Shown piece after piece: positions 1 to 12,312 of a DNA stretch of 64,000 bases. Where the stretch lies: the NCBI RefSeq assembly GCF_000170795.1, contig NZ_ABCM01000002.1, positions 423,974 to 487,973 on the forward strand, read 5' to 3'. The number at the start of each line of letters is the position of its first letter. Position 1 is the stretch's first letter. Under the pieces are notes generated by a model. That model was not told where the DNA came from. It was given only the letters and a program-made list of their open reading frames with translations, and ran no database searches. This DNA is from Pedobacter sp. BAL39 (GTDB lineage Bacteria; Bacteroidota; Bacteroidia; Sphingobacteriales; Sphingobacteriaceae). The position numbers and the translations under genes are program-made.

Positions 1-121
1 GAAGTATGGTCATTGCCATTGCCGTGCTTCCCGCCAGGAGGGCGAGTTTTCTCATAAACGCTTTCCTGCTGATGCTACTGTGGGTATACGCATCATAGAG
101 ACTGATAATTTTCTGATCCAT
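1..121 (-). CDS. Dienelactone hydrolase family protein, N-terminal part
   Basis: Only the first 40 codons are present; the gene runs off the left edge. The start ATG is at 121-119. The N-terminus (MDQKIISLYDAYTHSSISRK, then a short hydrophobic stretch LALLAGSTAMAMTIL) is the head I associate with exported Bacteroidota dienelactone hydrolases (carboxymethylenebutenolidase-like alpha/beta hydrolases). The catalytic residues lie outside the window, so the assignment rests on the leader alone. It is transcribed away from the sphingolipid operon. Confidence 0.6.
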   Translation of the reverse strand, partial: MDQKIISLYDAYTHSSISRKAFMRKLALLAGSTAMAMTIL

Positions 122-2910
<2,789 letters not shown>

Positions 2911-2914
<4 letters not shown>

Positions 2915-3900
2915 TAAAAAAAGTACTCATTACCGGCGCTACTGGTTTTGTGGGCTACCACCTGATTAATAAAGCGCTGGAAGCAGGACTTGAAGTACAT
3001 GCGGCCGTCCGCCCCGAAACGGACAGGTCGCATTTATTGGATCTCCCGATCCACTACGTCAACCTGGATTACCAGGATCCCGTCCGGCTTAAAGAACAAC
3101 TGGAAACAGGGCAATACCACTACATCATTCATGCAGCCGGCATCACCAAGGCTAAAACATTGGAAGCCTACAATAAGGTAAATGCAACCTATTCGAAAAA
3201 TCTTGCCCTTGCAGCAAAGGAGGCAGCAATTCCGCTTGAGAAGTTTGTTCTGGTCAGCAGTCTCGCAGCTATAGGACCGATTTCAGATCTTTCAAAATCA
3301 ATTGCCGCAGACGCTGTTCCTTCGCCGGTTACCAATTATGGACGCAGTAAATTATTAGCAGAACAATACCTGGCGGACATTTCGGGGCTTCCTCTGATCA
3401 CGATCCGTCCTACTGCCGTGTACGGGCCGAGGGAGAAGGACCTTTTCATCATCATCAATACGATCAACAAAGGGATTGATCCACATATTGGTCGCTTTGG
3501 GCAACAACTAAGCTTCATTTACGTGAAAGATCTTGCTGCAGCAATTGTCGCTGCACTGAGCTCCGGCTTAACCGGCAGGAGTTACAACATCTCCGACGGA
3601 AGAGGTTACAGTAGATATGCGCTTGCCGACGAGGTAAAGAAGACCCTACACAAAAAAGCCTTTCGCATACATTTACCGGTATCATTTGTAGGGATGCTGG
3701 CCTCAGTAATGGATTTTATTTATAAAAACCGAAAAGACACGCCGGCATTGAATAAAGAAAAAATGGCTGAGCTGACCGCTGTCAATTGGGCGTGCGACAT
3801 CGAGGCGCTGGTAGAGGAATTAAACTTCAAGCCCCAATATGATCTGGAAAATGGGGTTAAAGAAACGATACGCTGGTACCAGGCAAACCATTGGCTGTAA
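2911..3900 (+). CDS. Extended SDR / NAD-dependent epimerase-type reductase, probable sphingolipid ketoreductase
   Basis: A 329-residue extended short-chain dehydrogenase: Rossmann TGATGFVGYHL at residues 8-18 and the catalytic YGRSK (Tyr-x3-Lys) near 143-147. By position it is the counterpart of CerR, which reduces the 3-keto group of the sphingolipid intermediate. It is the last gene of the coupled operon (ATGA overlap at 2911) and ends 2 bp before the convergent xseB stop, so no room is left for a terminator between the two transcripts. Confidence 0.72.
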
Positions 3901-3902
3901 TC

Positions 3903-4109
3903 CTACTTTTCATTTTCCATCTGTTTGATAATCTTGTTGACTTCAGTTTCCGTTGCCCGTAGTTTTCCCTGACAAAAGCCGATGAGCTCGGATGCCCTTT
4001 TTACTTTTTCAGCCAGTACATCTACAGAAACAGCCTCTGTTTCTAATTCCTGCGTGATCTCCGCCAGCTCTCTGTAGGCAAGCTCATAGGTTAAATTCGT
4101 TTCCATCAT
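3903..4109 (-). CDS. xseB: Exodeoxyribonuclease VII small subunit
   Basis: A 68-residue helical protein with the XseB pattern (AYRELAEITQELE, then VDVLAEKVKRASELI and CQGKLRATETEVNKI). Several small subunits bind one XseA to form exonuclease VII, which degrades single-stranded DNA in both directions. It starts inside the end of xseA (26-bp overlap), the usual coupled arrangement. An alternative ATG is one codon further in. Confidence 0.92.
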   Translation of the reverse strand: MMETNLTYELAYRELAEITQELETEAVSVDVLAEKVKRASELIGFCQGKLRATETEVNKIIKQMENEK

Positions 4110-5457
4110 TCGTTGATTTAGATTTTACTGTTGTTTTTAATATTGCAGATGCGAGATGAACGGTAAGCTCCGTTCCCGGTTCTATAGCGGATGCATCGCT
4201 CGTGATCTTACCATCTCGCATCAGCAATGCAAAACCCTTATTGAGGATGTTCTTTGGACTCATCATTTTCACGAGCGACTCAAAATGAGCTATGTTTGCC
4301 TGTTTGTTCTGAAAGTACATCCTGCTGTAGGTCTTCATATTGATCACCAGGTTTCCAAGGTCTTTCTGTTTATTGGCCATTAGCACCCTTGGGTTGCTGA
4401 TGAGCATATTTGAACGGTTCATGAGCAGACGGTGGTGCTCATGGAGCAGATTTTTACTGGTATTGATGGTCAGTTGATTGAGCTGTCCTAACCGGTCTTT
4501 CTGCAGGTTGATCATTTGAAATGTCCGGATCAGGACAGTTTGCTGCATATTCAGCAGCTGCTCTTCAAAATGTCTGTTGTGGGCAATCAGCAACTCGGCA
4601 GCCTTGGTAGGTGTTTTTGTAGAGGTATGGGCCATCAGGTCGGCAATGGTCTCATTTTTCTGGTGTCCAATCCCTGTGATGATCGGTATCGGAAATTTAG
4701 CGATCGCCCTGTTCAGCTCGTAATTGTCGAACATTACAAAGTCCGACTGCGCGCCACCTCCCCGGATGATCACCAGTGCATCGTATTTTTTTTGAGACTC
4801 AAATACCGCAATTAGCCTGGATAAAAACTGGCGGGCATTGCCCTCGCCTTGTACCAATGTGAAATAATCATCGACATCAAAATGATACCCGAAAGGATTG
4901 TGTTCCAATGTATGTTTAAAATCCTGAAATCCTGCGGAGGTGTCCGAAGAAAGTACCGCAATCCGCTGCAGTACCCTATTGAACCGCAATCCTTTATTCC
5001 TTGTAAAATACTGTTCCCCATTACGCTGTATAAAATCGCCATTTTCCCTTACAAGGCGTTCCAGCGTTTCCTTCCTTTGCTGTTCAAACTTTCCAAGTGT
5101 GAAACTGGTGTCGATATCAAGAAGGTTCAGCTGAAGACCAAACGAAGGATTATATTGCACGGACACCTGGACAAGCACATTGATGTCATTCTTAAACTGC
5201 TGACCTGTAGTTTTCTCAAAATTGCGGATGTGCAGCGAGGCATTGCCCCATGCTCTGCCCGCAATACGGGCAACTACCCGCGAGGAGCCACTATCTTTCT
5301 CTATAAGTTCGAAATAATGATAATTGCTCTGTACCTTATAGGTATAATTGCTGATATCAGCAATCACCCAAAAGCTCATGTTTCCGAATACCCCATCTAG
5401 TGTCTGCTGTATCTGAGCTGTCAGTGTTGATAATCTTATGGATGGGATATTTGTCAA
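4084..5457 (-). CDS. xseA: Exodeoxyribonuclease VII large subunit
   Basis: A 457-residue protein with an N-terminal OB fold (about 8-110, including FWVIADISNY and VVARIAGRAWG) and a catalytic region with the family signature GHQKNETIADLMAHTSTKTP followed by TKAAELL. It cleaves single-stranded DNA to oligonucleotides with XseB in repair and recombination. The gene is upstream of and overlaps xseB. It is divergent from the YtxH gene, leaving about 90 bp for both promoters. Long antisense ORFs here are shadows. Confidence 0.94.
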   Translation of the reverse strand: MTNIPSIRLSTLTAQIQQTLDGVFGNMSFWVIADISNYTYKVQSNYHYFELIEKDSGSSRVVARIAGRAWGNASLHIRNFEKTTGQQFKNDINVLVQVSVQYNPSFGLQLNLLDIDTSFTLGKFEQQRKETLERLVRENGDFIQRNGEQYFTRNKGLRFNRVLQRIAVLSSDTSAGFQDFKHTLEHNPFGYHFDVDDYFTLVQGEGNARQFLSRLIAVFESQKKYDALVIIRGGGAQSDFVMFDNYELNRAIAKFPIPIITGIGHQKNETIADLMAHTSTKTPTKAAELLIAHNRHFEEQLLNMQQTVLIRTFQMINLQKDRLGQLNQLTINTSKNLLHEHHRLLMNRSNMLISNPRVLMANKQKDLGNLVINMKTYSRMYFQNKQANIAHFESLVKMMSPKNILNKGFALLMRDGKITSDASAIEPGTELTVHLASAILKTTVKSKSTNDGNEFNL

Positions 5458-5550
5458 TGGGTTCAGTATTGAAGAAAGCCTAAAGTTAGGAATTCTGGAA
5501 ACAAATTCGGCGCTGGTAAGTTTATATTGTATAAGGACGTAGAAATAAAT

Positions 5551-5814
5551 ATGAACGGAAATACAAAAATACTGATCGGAGTATTGGCAGGAATGGCTGC
5601 GGGTGCTGCATTGGGACTGCTACTTGCTCCGCTAAAGGGGAAAGATACCAGAGATGAGCTTAGTTTGTCAATTAAGGATGCAGGTTATGAACTGCAGGAC
5701 CTGACGCAGGGGCAGCTCGAACAGCTGGACAACATCAAAGAACATGTGAAACAATCCATCAGCAACCGGTTTAGGGACAATAGTGATTTTGAAGACCATG
5801 TAGAGCACGTATAA
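5551..5814 (+). CDS. YtxH domain-containing protein
   Basis: An 87-residue protein: one glycine/alanine-rich transmembrane helix (about 5-27, ILIGVLAGMAAGAALGLLLA) ending in PLKGKDTRDEL, the YtxH signature, followed by a charged amphipathic tail. Such proteins are small membrane proteins often tied to envelope stress; exact role unknown. The ATG at 5551 is chosen over the in-frame TTG at 5527 because an AAGGA tract lies 13-17 bp upstream of it and the leader otherwise lengthens without gain. Confidence 0.85.
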   Translation: MNGNTKILIGVLAGMAAGAALGLLLAPLKGKDTRDELSLSIKDAGYELQDLTQGQLEQLDNIKEHVKQSISNRFRDNSDFEDHVEHV

Positions 5815-5876
5815 CAGGTTCCGCTCCTACCACTTAGTTCAGGGCTGATACACACCAAATCTAAATAATCTATACA

Positions 5877-6179
5877 ATGGGAAAGATATACAACTACGAT
5901 GACATCAACAATCTCACTGACCTCCGCAATATGAAGGCAGAACTGAAGATTAGCTGCCGGCTGCAGGAAACAAAAATCAAGGATGATGTTAAAGAGTACA
6001 TACACCAGTTTACGCCCGGTTATCTGGTAAGTAAGTACACCAGGAAACCAAAGGAAAAAGTTACCAATGCCTTCAGTAAAGTCAAATCATGGTTTAGTCG
6101 CAAGAAGAAAAAAAGTGCGCAGGAAATCGCCTATGGCACACTCAGTGTTACCCCGCTTGGATCGACGATTAGCCGGTGA
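5877..6179 (+). CDS. Hypothetical basic protein following the YtxH gene
   Basis: A 100-residue, lysine-rich protein that I do not recognise. It has no signal peptide or membrane helix; residues 65-82 are strongly basic (FSKVKSWFSRKKKKSAQE). It follows the YtxH gene by 62 bp on the same strand and may share its transcript. Its last 49 bp overlap the 3' end of the convergent LD-carboxypeptidase gene, so the true C-terminus deserves caution. Confidence 0.55.
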   Translation: MGKIYNYDDINNLTDLRNMKAELKISCRLQETKIKDDVKEYIHQFTPGYLVSKYTRKPKEKVTNAFSKVKSWFSRKKKKSAQEIAYGTLSVTPLGSTISR

Positions 6180-7162
6180 TGCACTCCGGATTTCAGCGCG
6201 TAATTTTCCCGCTGATGGCCTACCGGGAAGCCGAAACATACCGGGTATTGATAGTCTCCGACTTTCTCCATAACGATTTCGTAAATGGATTTCCCGAACT
6301 CCTCGCCTGCGTCGTCAGGTTTTACTTTAAAGCCACCGATGATGAGTCCCCTTAACCTGGCGAGCTTCCCGCTTCTTTTAAGGTTCCACAACATACGGTC
6401 AATGCTGTATAAATATTCACCGGTATCTTCCAGGAAGAGGATCTTGCCGGCAGTATCCAGATCAGAACTACTGCCCGCGAGCGTTTCTATGATGCTTAGG
6501 TTTCCTCCAACAAGTTGTCCTTCAGCACTACCCTCACGATTTGCAGGACTGGAGGGCGCAGTATAGGTGATGCGCTCACCGCTCAGCGCCTGACGGATGG
6601 ACAAAATCGTTTGTATTTGTACAGGATCCGCATTGAGCCAGTCAGAAGGAAAGCTATTACACATTTTGGCATGTATTGACGCAATACCGATGTGGCTATT
6701 CAGGTGGCAATGCAGTAAAGTAATGTCACTGAAACCGATGATCCATTTCGGATGCTGCCGGAACCTCGAGAAATCCAGCCGATCGATGATTCTTACTGTA
6801 CCATAACCTCCCCTGGCGCACATAATGGCATGGACAGCGTTATTGTCCAGCATCATCTGAAGGTCTTCTGCACGTTGTTGATCAGTCCCGCCAAAGGTAA
6901 AATCACGACGGCCAATGGTTTCGCCAATAACTACCCTAAATCCCCAGCTTTGTATCAGCTCCACTGCGGGCCTGATTTCGGCCAAGGTAATGAAACCTGC
7001 CGGACTGGTGATGCCGATGGTGTCCCCCGCTTTTAAATACGAAGGCAGCCGTATGTCCGAAAGAGGTTCCTGTTTTCTGTGGGAAAATCCAGATGTATAG
7101 AATGGTATACTTACCGTTGTAGTGGCAAGCATCAAATTTAGAAATCGTTTACGGTCCATCAT
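6131..7162 (-). CDS. LD-carboxypeptidase, peptidase family S66
   Basis: A 343-residue S66 peptidase (muramoyltetrapeptide carboxypeptidase, LdcA type). The Ser-Glu-His triad is visible: Ser145 in GFSDIT, Glu245 in LEDTGEYLYSIDR and His316 in GHQREN. The enzyme removes the terminal D-alanine from murein tetrapeptides during recycling. The N-terminus has RKRFLNLMLATTTVSIPF, a twin-arginine-like or Sec leader, suggesting export, unlike cytoplasmic E. coli LdcA. It is divergent from the DUF6807 operon. Confidence 0.87.
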   Translation of the reverse strand: MMDRKRFLNLMLATTTVSIPFYTSGFSHRKQEPLSDIRLPSYLKAGDTIGITSPAGFITLAEIRPAVELIQSWGFRVVIGETIGRRDFTFGGTDQQRAEDLQMMLDNNAVHAIMCARGGYGTVRIIDRLDFSRFRQHPKWIIGFSDITLLHCHLNSHIGIASIHAKMCNSFPSDWLNADPVQIQTILSIRQALSGERITYTAPSSPANREGSAEGQLVGGNLSIIETLAGSSSDLDTAGKILFLEDTGEYLYSIDRMLWNLKRSGKLARLRGLIIGGFKVKPDDAGEEFGKSIYEIVMEKVGDYQYPVCFGFPVGHQRENYALKSGVHHRLIVDPSGVTLSVP

Positions 7163-7309
7163 CTACTCCAACGTTATCGTAATTTTTTCGGTTCAATTTA
7201 GCTATAAAAAGCCGCTTTATGGCCTGAGAAATTTATATTAGCATGATGAGACTGGCAGAGCATCATCATCTCTTGCAATGTACTGTGTTTCTAAAGAACT
7301 AACCGGAAT

Positions 7310-8356
7310 ATGAACAAATATTTGATCGTGGCCTGCTGCTTTCTGCAGTTGCAACTTCATGCACAAAGTAAGCGCATCAGCTTTCTGCATCACATCAATA
7401 CCTCCAGGATTGATATCGGTGTGGATGGCAAGTACTTCAGCAGTTTTGTCTTTTCAGACTCACTGGAAAAGCCGGTATTGTTTCCTATTCATGCTGCCAA
7501 CGACGCGGTTATTACCAGAGGTTTTCCGCTGAACCCCCGGGAGGACGAGCGCATTGACCACCCACACCAGGCGGGGTTATGGTTTACCTACGAGGATGTA
7601 AACGGTATTGATTTCTGGAACAACTCCTACGCTATTCCCGCGGAAAGGAAATCACGTTATGGCTGGATCAGATCGGTACAGGTGACGCAGATGAAGGAAG
7701 GAAAAAGAGAAGGGCGACTGAGTTACACGGCAAACTGGGAGCGCCAGGACCGCCGTATATTGCTGGAAGAACATACCAGTTTTATATTTTCCGGCACTGA
7801 CAAATCAAGAACGATTGAACGCATCACTACCCTGACCGCAAGCAATGATACCGTTCGTTTTAAAGATGTGAAAGATGGACTGCTGGGGATCCGCGTTGCC
7901 AGCGAGCTGGAAATGCCCAGCGACGAGGTCATGGAAATGACAAGTGAGCGTGGCAGCCTGACCATCGCCAGTCCTGATCCGGCGGTAACCAGTGGCAGCT
8001 ACCTCAACAGCATCGGTAAAGCCGGTGATGAGGTATGGGGAACACGGGCAAACTGGTGTCGCCTTACGGGTACAAAAGATGGCTCTGCAGTGAGCATAAC
8101 CATTATGGATCATCCTAAAAACCCGGGCTACCCTGGGTACTGGCATGCACGTGGTTACGGTCTTTTTGCCCAGAACCCTTTAGGACAGCATATTTTCAGC
8201 AATGGAAAGGAAACAATGAACCTCACTCTTGCTCCCGGTAAGTCAGTAACCTTCCGGTATCGGATCCTCATCAACAACACAAAAATCCCCGGAGCTGTTG
8301 AACTGAACAAACTGACCGATGAATTTGCAACAACCAATAATCACCCTTATGATTAA
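7310..8356 (+). CDS. Exported DUF6807 (PmoA-like) protein
   Basis: A 348-residue protein with a signal peptide (MNKYLIVACCFLQLQLHAQ). The body, with HPHQAGLWFTYEDVNGIDFW, HPKNPGYPGYWHARGYGLFAQNP and NGKE, matches the DUF6807 family once mislabelled methane oxygenase PmoA. The conserved His-rich motifs suggest a periplasmic carbohydrate-related role, but no activity is established to my knowledge. It is first in a same-strand set with DUF1080 and two Gfo/Idh/MocA genes (gaps of 27, 8 and 3 bp), a common Bacteroidota combination. Confidence 0.78.
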   Translation: MNKYLIVACCFLQLQLHAQSKRISFLHHINTSRIDIGVDGKYFSSFVFSDSLEKPVLFPIHAANDAVITRGFPLNPREDERIDHPHQAGLWFTYEDVNGIDFWNNSYAIPAERKSRYGWIRSVQVTQMKEGKREGRLSYTANWERQDRRILLEEHTSFIFSGTDKSRTIERITTLTASNDTVRFKDVKDGLLGIRVASELEMPSDEVMEMTSERGSLTIASPDPAVTSGSYLNSIGKAGDEVWGTRANWCRLTGTKDGSAVSITIMDHPKNPGYPGYWHARGYGLFAQNPLGQHIFSNGKETMNLTLAPGKSVTFRYRILINNTKIPGAVELNKLTDEFATTNNHPYD

Positions 8357-8383
8357 TCTTTTTACCCTATAACACACAAAGCA

Positions 8384-9742
8384 ATGAAACCAAAACATGT
8401 ATTATTAATTGCAGCCTTGTTGCTGACCGGTAAGCCGGCGCTCCTCAAAGCGCAGCAGTGGCAGCAACTATTCAATGGAAAAGACCTCAGCGGATGGAAA
8501 CAGCTGAATGGAAAGGCAAAATATGAGGTCCGCAATGGAGAGATTATCGGTACCACTGTAAGTGCTGAACCCAATTCTTTCCTATGTACAGATGTCGATT
8601 ACGGCGATTTCATCCTGGAAGTAGAGCTGATGGCAGACCCTTCGATGAATTCAGGAATCCAAATCCGCAGTGAAAGTAAATCAGACTATGAGAACGGACG
8701 TGTACATGGTTACCAGGTGGAAGTAGATCCTTCCGACCGGCAGTTTAGTGGTGGTATCTACGATGAAGCGAGAAGAGGCTGGCTCTACCCTATGGACATC
8801 AACCCAAAAGGAAAACTGGCTTTTAAAAATGGATCATGGAACAAATACCGGATAGAATGTATTGGAAATAGCATCAGAACGTGGGTGAATGGTGTTCCTG
8901 CGGCAAATGTGGTGGACAATATGACCCCAGCCGGATTCATCGCCCTACAGGTACACTCCATTGGCAAAGACGAGATTGCCGGAAAGCAGATCCGCTGGCG
9001 TAACATCAGGATCCAGACCAAAAACCTGAAACCTTCAAAGGCAGATAAGATCTTTGTGGTGAATATGGTTCCCAATGACCTCAGCGCTCAGGAAAAAGCA
9101 GAAGGTTACAGCCTGTTATGGGATGGCCGTACTACTGAGGGATGGCGTGGTGCCTATAAAAGCACTTTCCCGGAATCAGGGTGGTTGATTAAAGACGGAG
9201 AGCTGAGTGTGGTGAAGTCTGACGGCAGTGAGTCTACTCATGGCGGCGACATTGTTACCGAAAAGCAATACGGTGCTTTTGAGCTGAAGTTCGACTTCAA
9301 GCTGACTCCCGGCGCCAATAGTGGGGTGAAATATTTTGTCACCTTAACCGAAGGCAATAAAGGATCAGCAATAGGCCCTGAATACCAGGTACTCGACGAT
9401 GAGCGTCATCCCGATGCCAAGCTTGGCAAAAACGGCAACCGCACATTGGGGTCTTTGTACGACCTCATGACCAGTAAAAAAATCCCTAATGCGCAGCGCA
9501 AAATCGGGGAATGGAACCGTGGACTGATCCGTGTGTTTCCGGATAATAAAATAGAATACTGGTTAAACGGTTACAAGATACTGGAGTATGAGCGCGGCAC
9601 ACCGGAGTTTACGGCGCTGGTTGCGGGCAGCAAGTACAAAGACTGGAATAATTTCGGCATGGCGGAAAAGGGACATGTCCTCTTGCAGGACCATGGCGAC
9701 CAGGTATTTTTTAGAAGTTTGAAAATAAAAACACTTAAATAA
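8384..9742 (+). CDS. Secreted tandem DUF1080 protein (3-keto-glycoside hydrolase/lyase family)
   Basis: A 452-residue protein with a signal peptide (to about residue 22, LLKAQ) and two DUF1080 jelly-roll domains, about 24-210 and 228-450. Each opens with the typical strand pattern (LFNGKDLSGWKQ and LWDGRTTEGWRG) and carries a GANSG/MNSGIQ-type motif. Recent work links DUF1080 proteins to cleavage of 3-keto-glycosides. The neighbouring Gfo/Idh enzymes could supply the 3-keto substrate. Two domains in one chain suggest substrate grip or two related steps. Confidence 0.82.
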   Translation: MKPKHVLLIAALLLTGKPALLKAQQWQQLFNGKDLSGWKQLNGKAKYEVRNGEIIGTTVSAEPNSFLCTDVDYGDFILEVELMADPSMNSGIQIRSESKSDYENGRVHGYQVEVDPSDRQFSGGIYDEARRGWLYPMDINPKGKLAFKNGSWNKYRIECIGNSIRTWVNGVPAANVVDNMTPAGFIALQVHSIGKDEIAGKQIRWRNIRIQTKNLKPSKADKIFVVNMVPNDLSAQEKAEGYSLLWDGRTTEGWRGAYKSTFPESGWLIKDGELSVVKSDGSESTHGGDIVTEKQYGAFELKFDFKLTPGANSGVKYFVTLTEGNKGSAIGPEYQVLDDERHPDAKLGKNGNRTLGSLYDLMTSKKIPNAQRKIGEWNRGLIRVFPDNKIEYWLNGYKILEYERGTPEFTALVAGSKYKDWNNFGMAEKGHVLLQDHGDQVFFRSLKIKTLK

Positions 9743-9750
9743 GTTTCATC

Positions 9751-11109
9751 ATGTTATCATCCAGAAGAAAATTCATTAAACAGTCGGCCATTGCAGTGGC
9801 TGGTACTTATGCCGGCACCATGGGAATGTCGGCGAAAAGTTATGGAAATATCATCGGTGCAAACGACCGTGTACGGGTAGGTGTGGTCGGTTTCTCCGAC
9901 CGCTTCGCGCAATCACTCCTGCCCTCGTTTCTTAACCACCACAAGGAGCTTAACTTCGATATGGTAGCGGTATCGGATTTATGGAATTACCGCCGCGGAT
10001 TGGGCGTCGACCTGTTGAAGAACAAGTTTGGCCATGACATTACCGCATGCCGCAATAATGAGGAGCTCTACGGGCTCAAAGACATTGATGCCGTGATCAT
10101 CAGTACTGCCGACTTTCAGCATGCGGTACACGCCATTGAGGCTGTACAGGCCAAGTGTGATGTCTATTGTGAGAAGCCTTTTGCGGAAACAATGGACGAT
10201 GCCAAAGCTGCGTTAAAGGCGGTGAAAGCGTCTAATCAAATCCTTCAGATTGGCTCACAACGTAGAAGTGGCGGCAATTATGTAGCCGCCGAAAGGTTCA
10301 TCAAAGACGGTAAGTTTGGCGACATCACGATGGTTGAGCTGAGTTGGAACGTAAACCAACCGGGCCGCTGGAGGCGTCCTGAACTCGTAGCAAAACTAAA
10401 ACAGGAAGATACGGATTGGAAGCGTTTCCTGATCAACAGGCCTTTTGAAGCATGGGATCCGCGTAAGTACCTGGAGTACCGTTTATTCTGGCCTTATTCA
10501 TCGGGTATGCCCGGACAGTGGATGTCGCATCAGATTGATACTGTCCACTGGTTTACTGGCCTGAAACACCCAAGAAGCGTTGTTGCCAATGGCGGAATCT
10601 ACCAGTGGAAAGACGGCAGAAGAAACTGGGATACCACCACTGCGGTATTCGACTATGGTGCTGCTGATGACCCTCAGAATGGCTTCCAGGTGGTGTTCAC
10701 TTCAAGAATGCACAATGGAGACGAAAATCCTGCGGAAATCTACTACTCCAATGGTGGTGAGCTCAACCTGATCACCAATATGGTTTCTCCAAAAGGAGGT
10801 CTTTCAGCCGGTGCTGCCAAGGCAATGCAAATGCAGCCCAATCTCCTTCCGGAGCTTAAACTGACGGATACTGTTGAGAAAGTTGCTGCTTCAGCAAATA
10901 CCGGTGGAGATAAGCTTACCTCTGCACACATGCGCAACTGGATGGAGTGTATACGCAGCCGGAAAACACCCAATGCTCCTGTGGAGGCCGGTTATTACCA
11001 TTCCATTGCCAATATCATGACCAATGCGGCGGTACGGACAGGAAAAAAGGCTACCTTCGATGAAAAGGGACAACGGGTAATGGTTGATGGCAAAGAGTTT
11101 AAATATTAA
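9751..11109 (+). CDS. Tat-exported Gfo/Idh/MocA family oxidoreductase (1)
   Basis: A 452-residue NAD(P)-dependent sugar oxidoreductase with a twin-arginine leader (SSRRKFIKQSAIAVAG), a Rossmann domain (VRVGVVGFSDR) and the family motif EKP in YCEKPFAETMDDAKA. Tat export fits enzymes that fold with bound NAD(P) and act in the periplasm, as proposed for glycoside-3-oxidoreductases. It is 8 bp after the DUF1080 gene and 3 bp before a second, divergent family member. Confidence 0.85.
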   Translation: MLSSRRKFIKQSAIAVAGTYAGTMGMSAKSYGNIIGANDRVRVGVVGFSDRFAQSLLPSFLNHHKELNFDMVAVSDLWNYRRGLGVDLLKNKFGHDITACRNNEELYGLKDIDAVIISTADFQHAVHAIEAVQAKCDVYCEKPFAETMDDAKAALKAVKASNQILQIGSQRRSGGNYVAAERFIKDGKFGDITMVELSWNVNQPGRWRRPELVAKLKQEDTDWKRFLINRPFEAWDPRKYLEYRLFWPYSSGMPGQWMSHQIDTVHWFTGLKHPRSVVANGGIYQWKDGRRNWDTTTAVFDYGAADDPQNGFQVVFTSRMHNGDENPAEIYYSNGGELNLITNMVSPKGGLSAGAAKAMQMQPNLLPELKLTDTVEKVAASANTGGDKLTSAHMRNWMECIRSRKTPNAPVEAGYYHSIANIMTNAAVRTGKKATFDEKGQRVMVDGKEFKY

Positions 11110-11112
11110 CTG

Positions 11113-12312
11113 ATGTACAGGAGAACATTCATACAAAGCGGCAGTCTGCTGGCAGGTTCATTACTCTTGCCTGATCAGATGCTGGCTGCATTTGGAACAG
11201 CTGACAGAAAGATCAGGGTTGGTGTAATTGGTTGCGGCGACAGAGGCAAGGGGCTGATCCACATCTCCAGAGAACTGCCGGAGGCCTTCGAGGTAGTTGG
11301 CATCTGTGACGTGCTCAGCTTCCGTTTCGACGAAGCAAAGAAGCAAAGCCCGCAGGCAAAGTGGAAGACTTACAAGGATTACCAGTCGCTGTTGGACAAT
11401 AAAAACATTGACGCGGTATTTATTGCGACGCCTTTGAACATGCACTTTCCCATTGCCGTTGCTGCGCTTAAAGCAGGCAAACATGTATACCTTGAAAAAA
11501 CGATGACCTATAACATCACCGAGGCGCTTGACCTCGTGAAAATTGTGGATGCCCATCCAGACCAGGTGCTTCAGGTAGGCCACCAGTACCGGTATGCCCC
11601 GGTGTATTATCGTGTTAAACAAATGATCGAAGAGGGTTATCTTGGCAAAGTAACACAGGTAGAGAGCCGCTGGGACAGAAACAACAACTGGCGCAGGCCC
11701 GTTGCTGATCCTGCGCTGGAGCGGCAGATCAACTGGCGGATGTATAAGGCTTACTCCGGTGGACTGATGGCTGAGCTGCTGTCGCACCAGATCGACTTCA
11801 TCAACTGGGCATTTAATACTAATCCGGATGAGATCATGGCCACCGGTGGCATTGATTTCTATAAGGATGGACGGGAGACGTTCGACAATGTACAGGTGAT
11901 GTTCAGGTATGCCAAAGCTGGCATGATCGGTAACTTCGGCACTACACTGGCAAATGAGCGTGACAGTTATCAGTTCCGGATAAAGGGTTCCAAAGGAACA
12001 GTGTCGCTCCTGGTCAATGAGGCGATTTACTATCCTGAAAACAGCATGCGTAAAGAACTGGAAACGGTTGACGGTGTGACCGGTGCGACCAAGATGGTAT
12101 GGGATAAGAATGGTGGCATTCCTATCCCTTCAGAAGGGCCTCCACACGACAGCACTTACTACGCATTGAAAGACTTTCATAAATCTATCATTAATAAAAC
12201 CAAGCCGGACTCCAATGTGAATACAGGTGCAAAGACTGCAATATGCGTGCATCTCGCAAACAAAGCTTTGTACAACAATACCATTGAACGCTGGGATAAC
12301 AATTTGTACTAA
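11113..12312 (+). CDS. Tat-exported Gfo/Idh/MocA family oxidoreductase (2), EKT variant
   Basis: A 399-residue family member with a short twin-arginine leader (MYRRTFIQSGSLLAGSLLLP) and Rossmann start (IRVGVIGCGDRG). Where the family usually has EKP this protein has LEKTMTYN, a Pro-to-Thr change next to the catalytic lysine; the lysine itself is kept. It probably oxidises or reduces a sugar derivative in the same periplasmic pathway. Last gene of the set; its stop overlaps the convergent T9SS protein stop by a few bases. Confidence 0.84.
   Translation: MYRRTFIQSGSLLAGSLLLPDQMLAAFGTADRKIRVGVIGCGDRGKGLIHISRELPEAFEVVGICDVLSFRFDEAKKQSPQAKWKTYKDYQSLLDNKNIDAVFIATPLNMHFPIAVAALKAGKHVYLEKTMTYNITEALDLVKIVDAHPDQVLQVGHQYRYAPVYYRVKQMIEEGYLGKVTQVESRWDRNNNWRRPVADPALERQINWRMYKAYSGGLMAELLSHQIDFINWAFNTNPDEIMATGGIDFYKDGRETFDNVQVMFRYAKAGMIGNFGTTLANERDSYQFRIKGSKGTVSLLVNEAIYYPENSMRKELETVDGVTGATKMVWDKNGGIPIPSEGPPHDSTYYALKDFHKSIINKTKPDSNVNTGAKTAICVHLANKALYNNTIERWDNNLY

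Noticed and set aside
4849..5400. 183-codon plus-strand frame opposite xseA
   Set aside because: Shadow of a conserved gene; the product is Cys/Ile-rich without recognisable motif.
11161..11787. 208-codon antisense frame in the second Gfo/Idh gene
   Set aside because: Sense-strand gene has clear motifs along the whole stretch.
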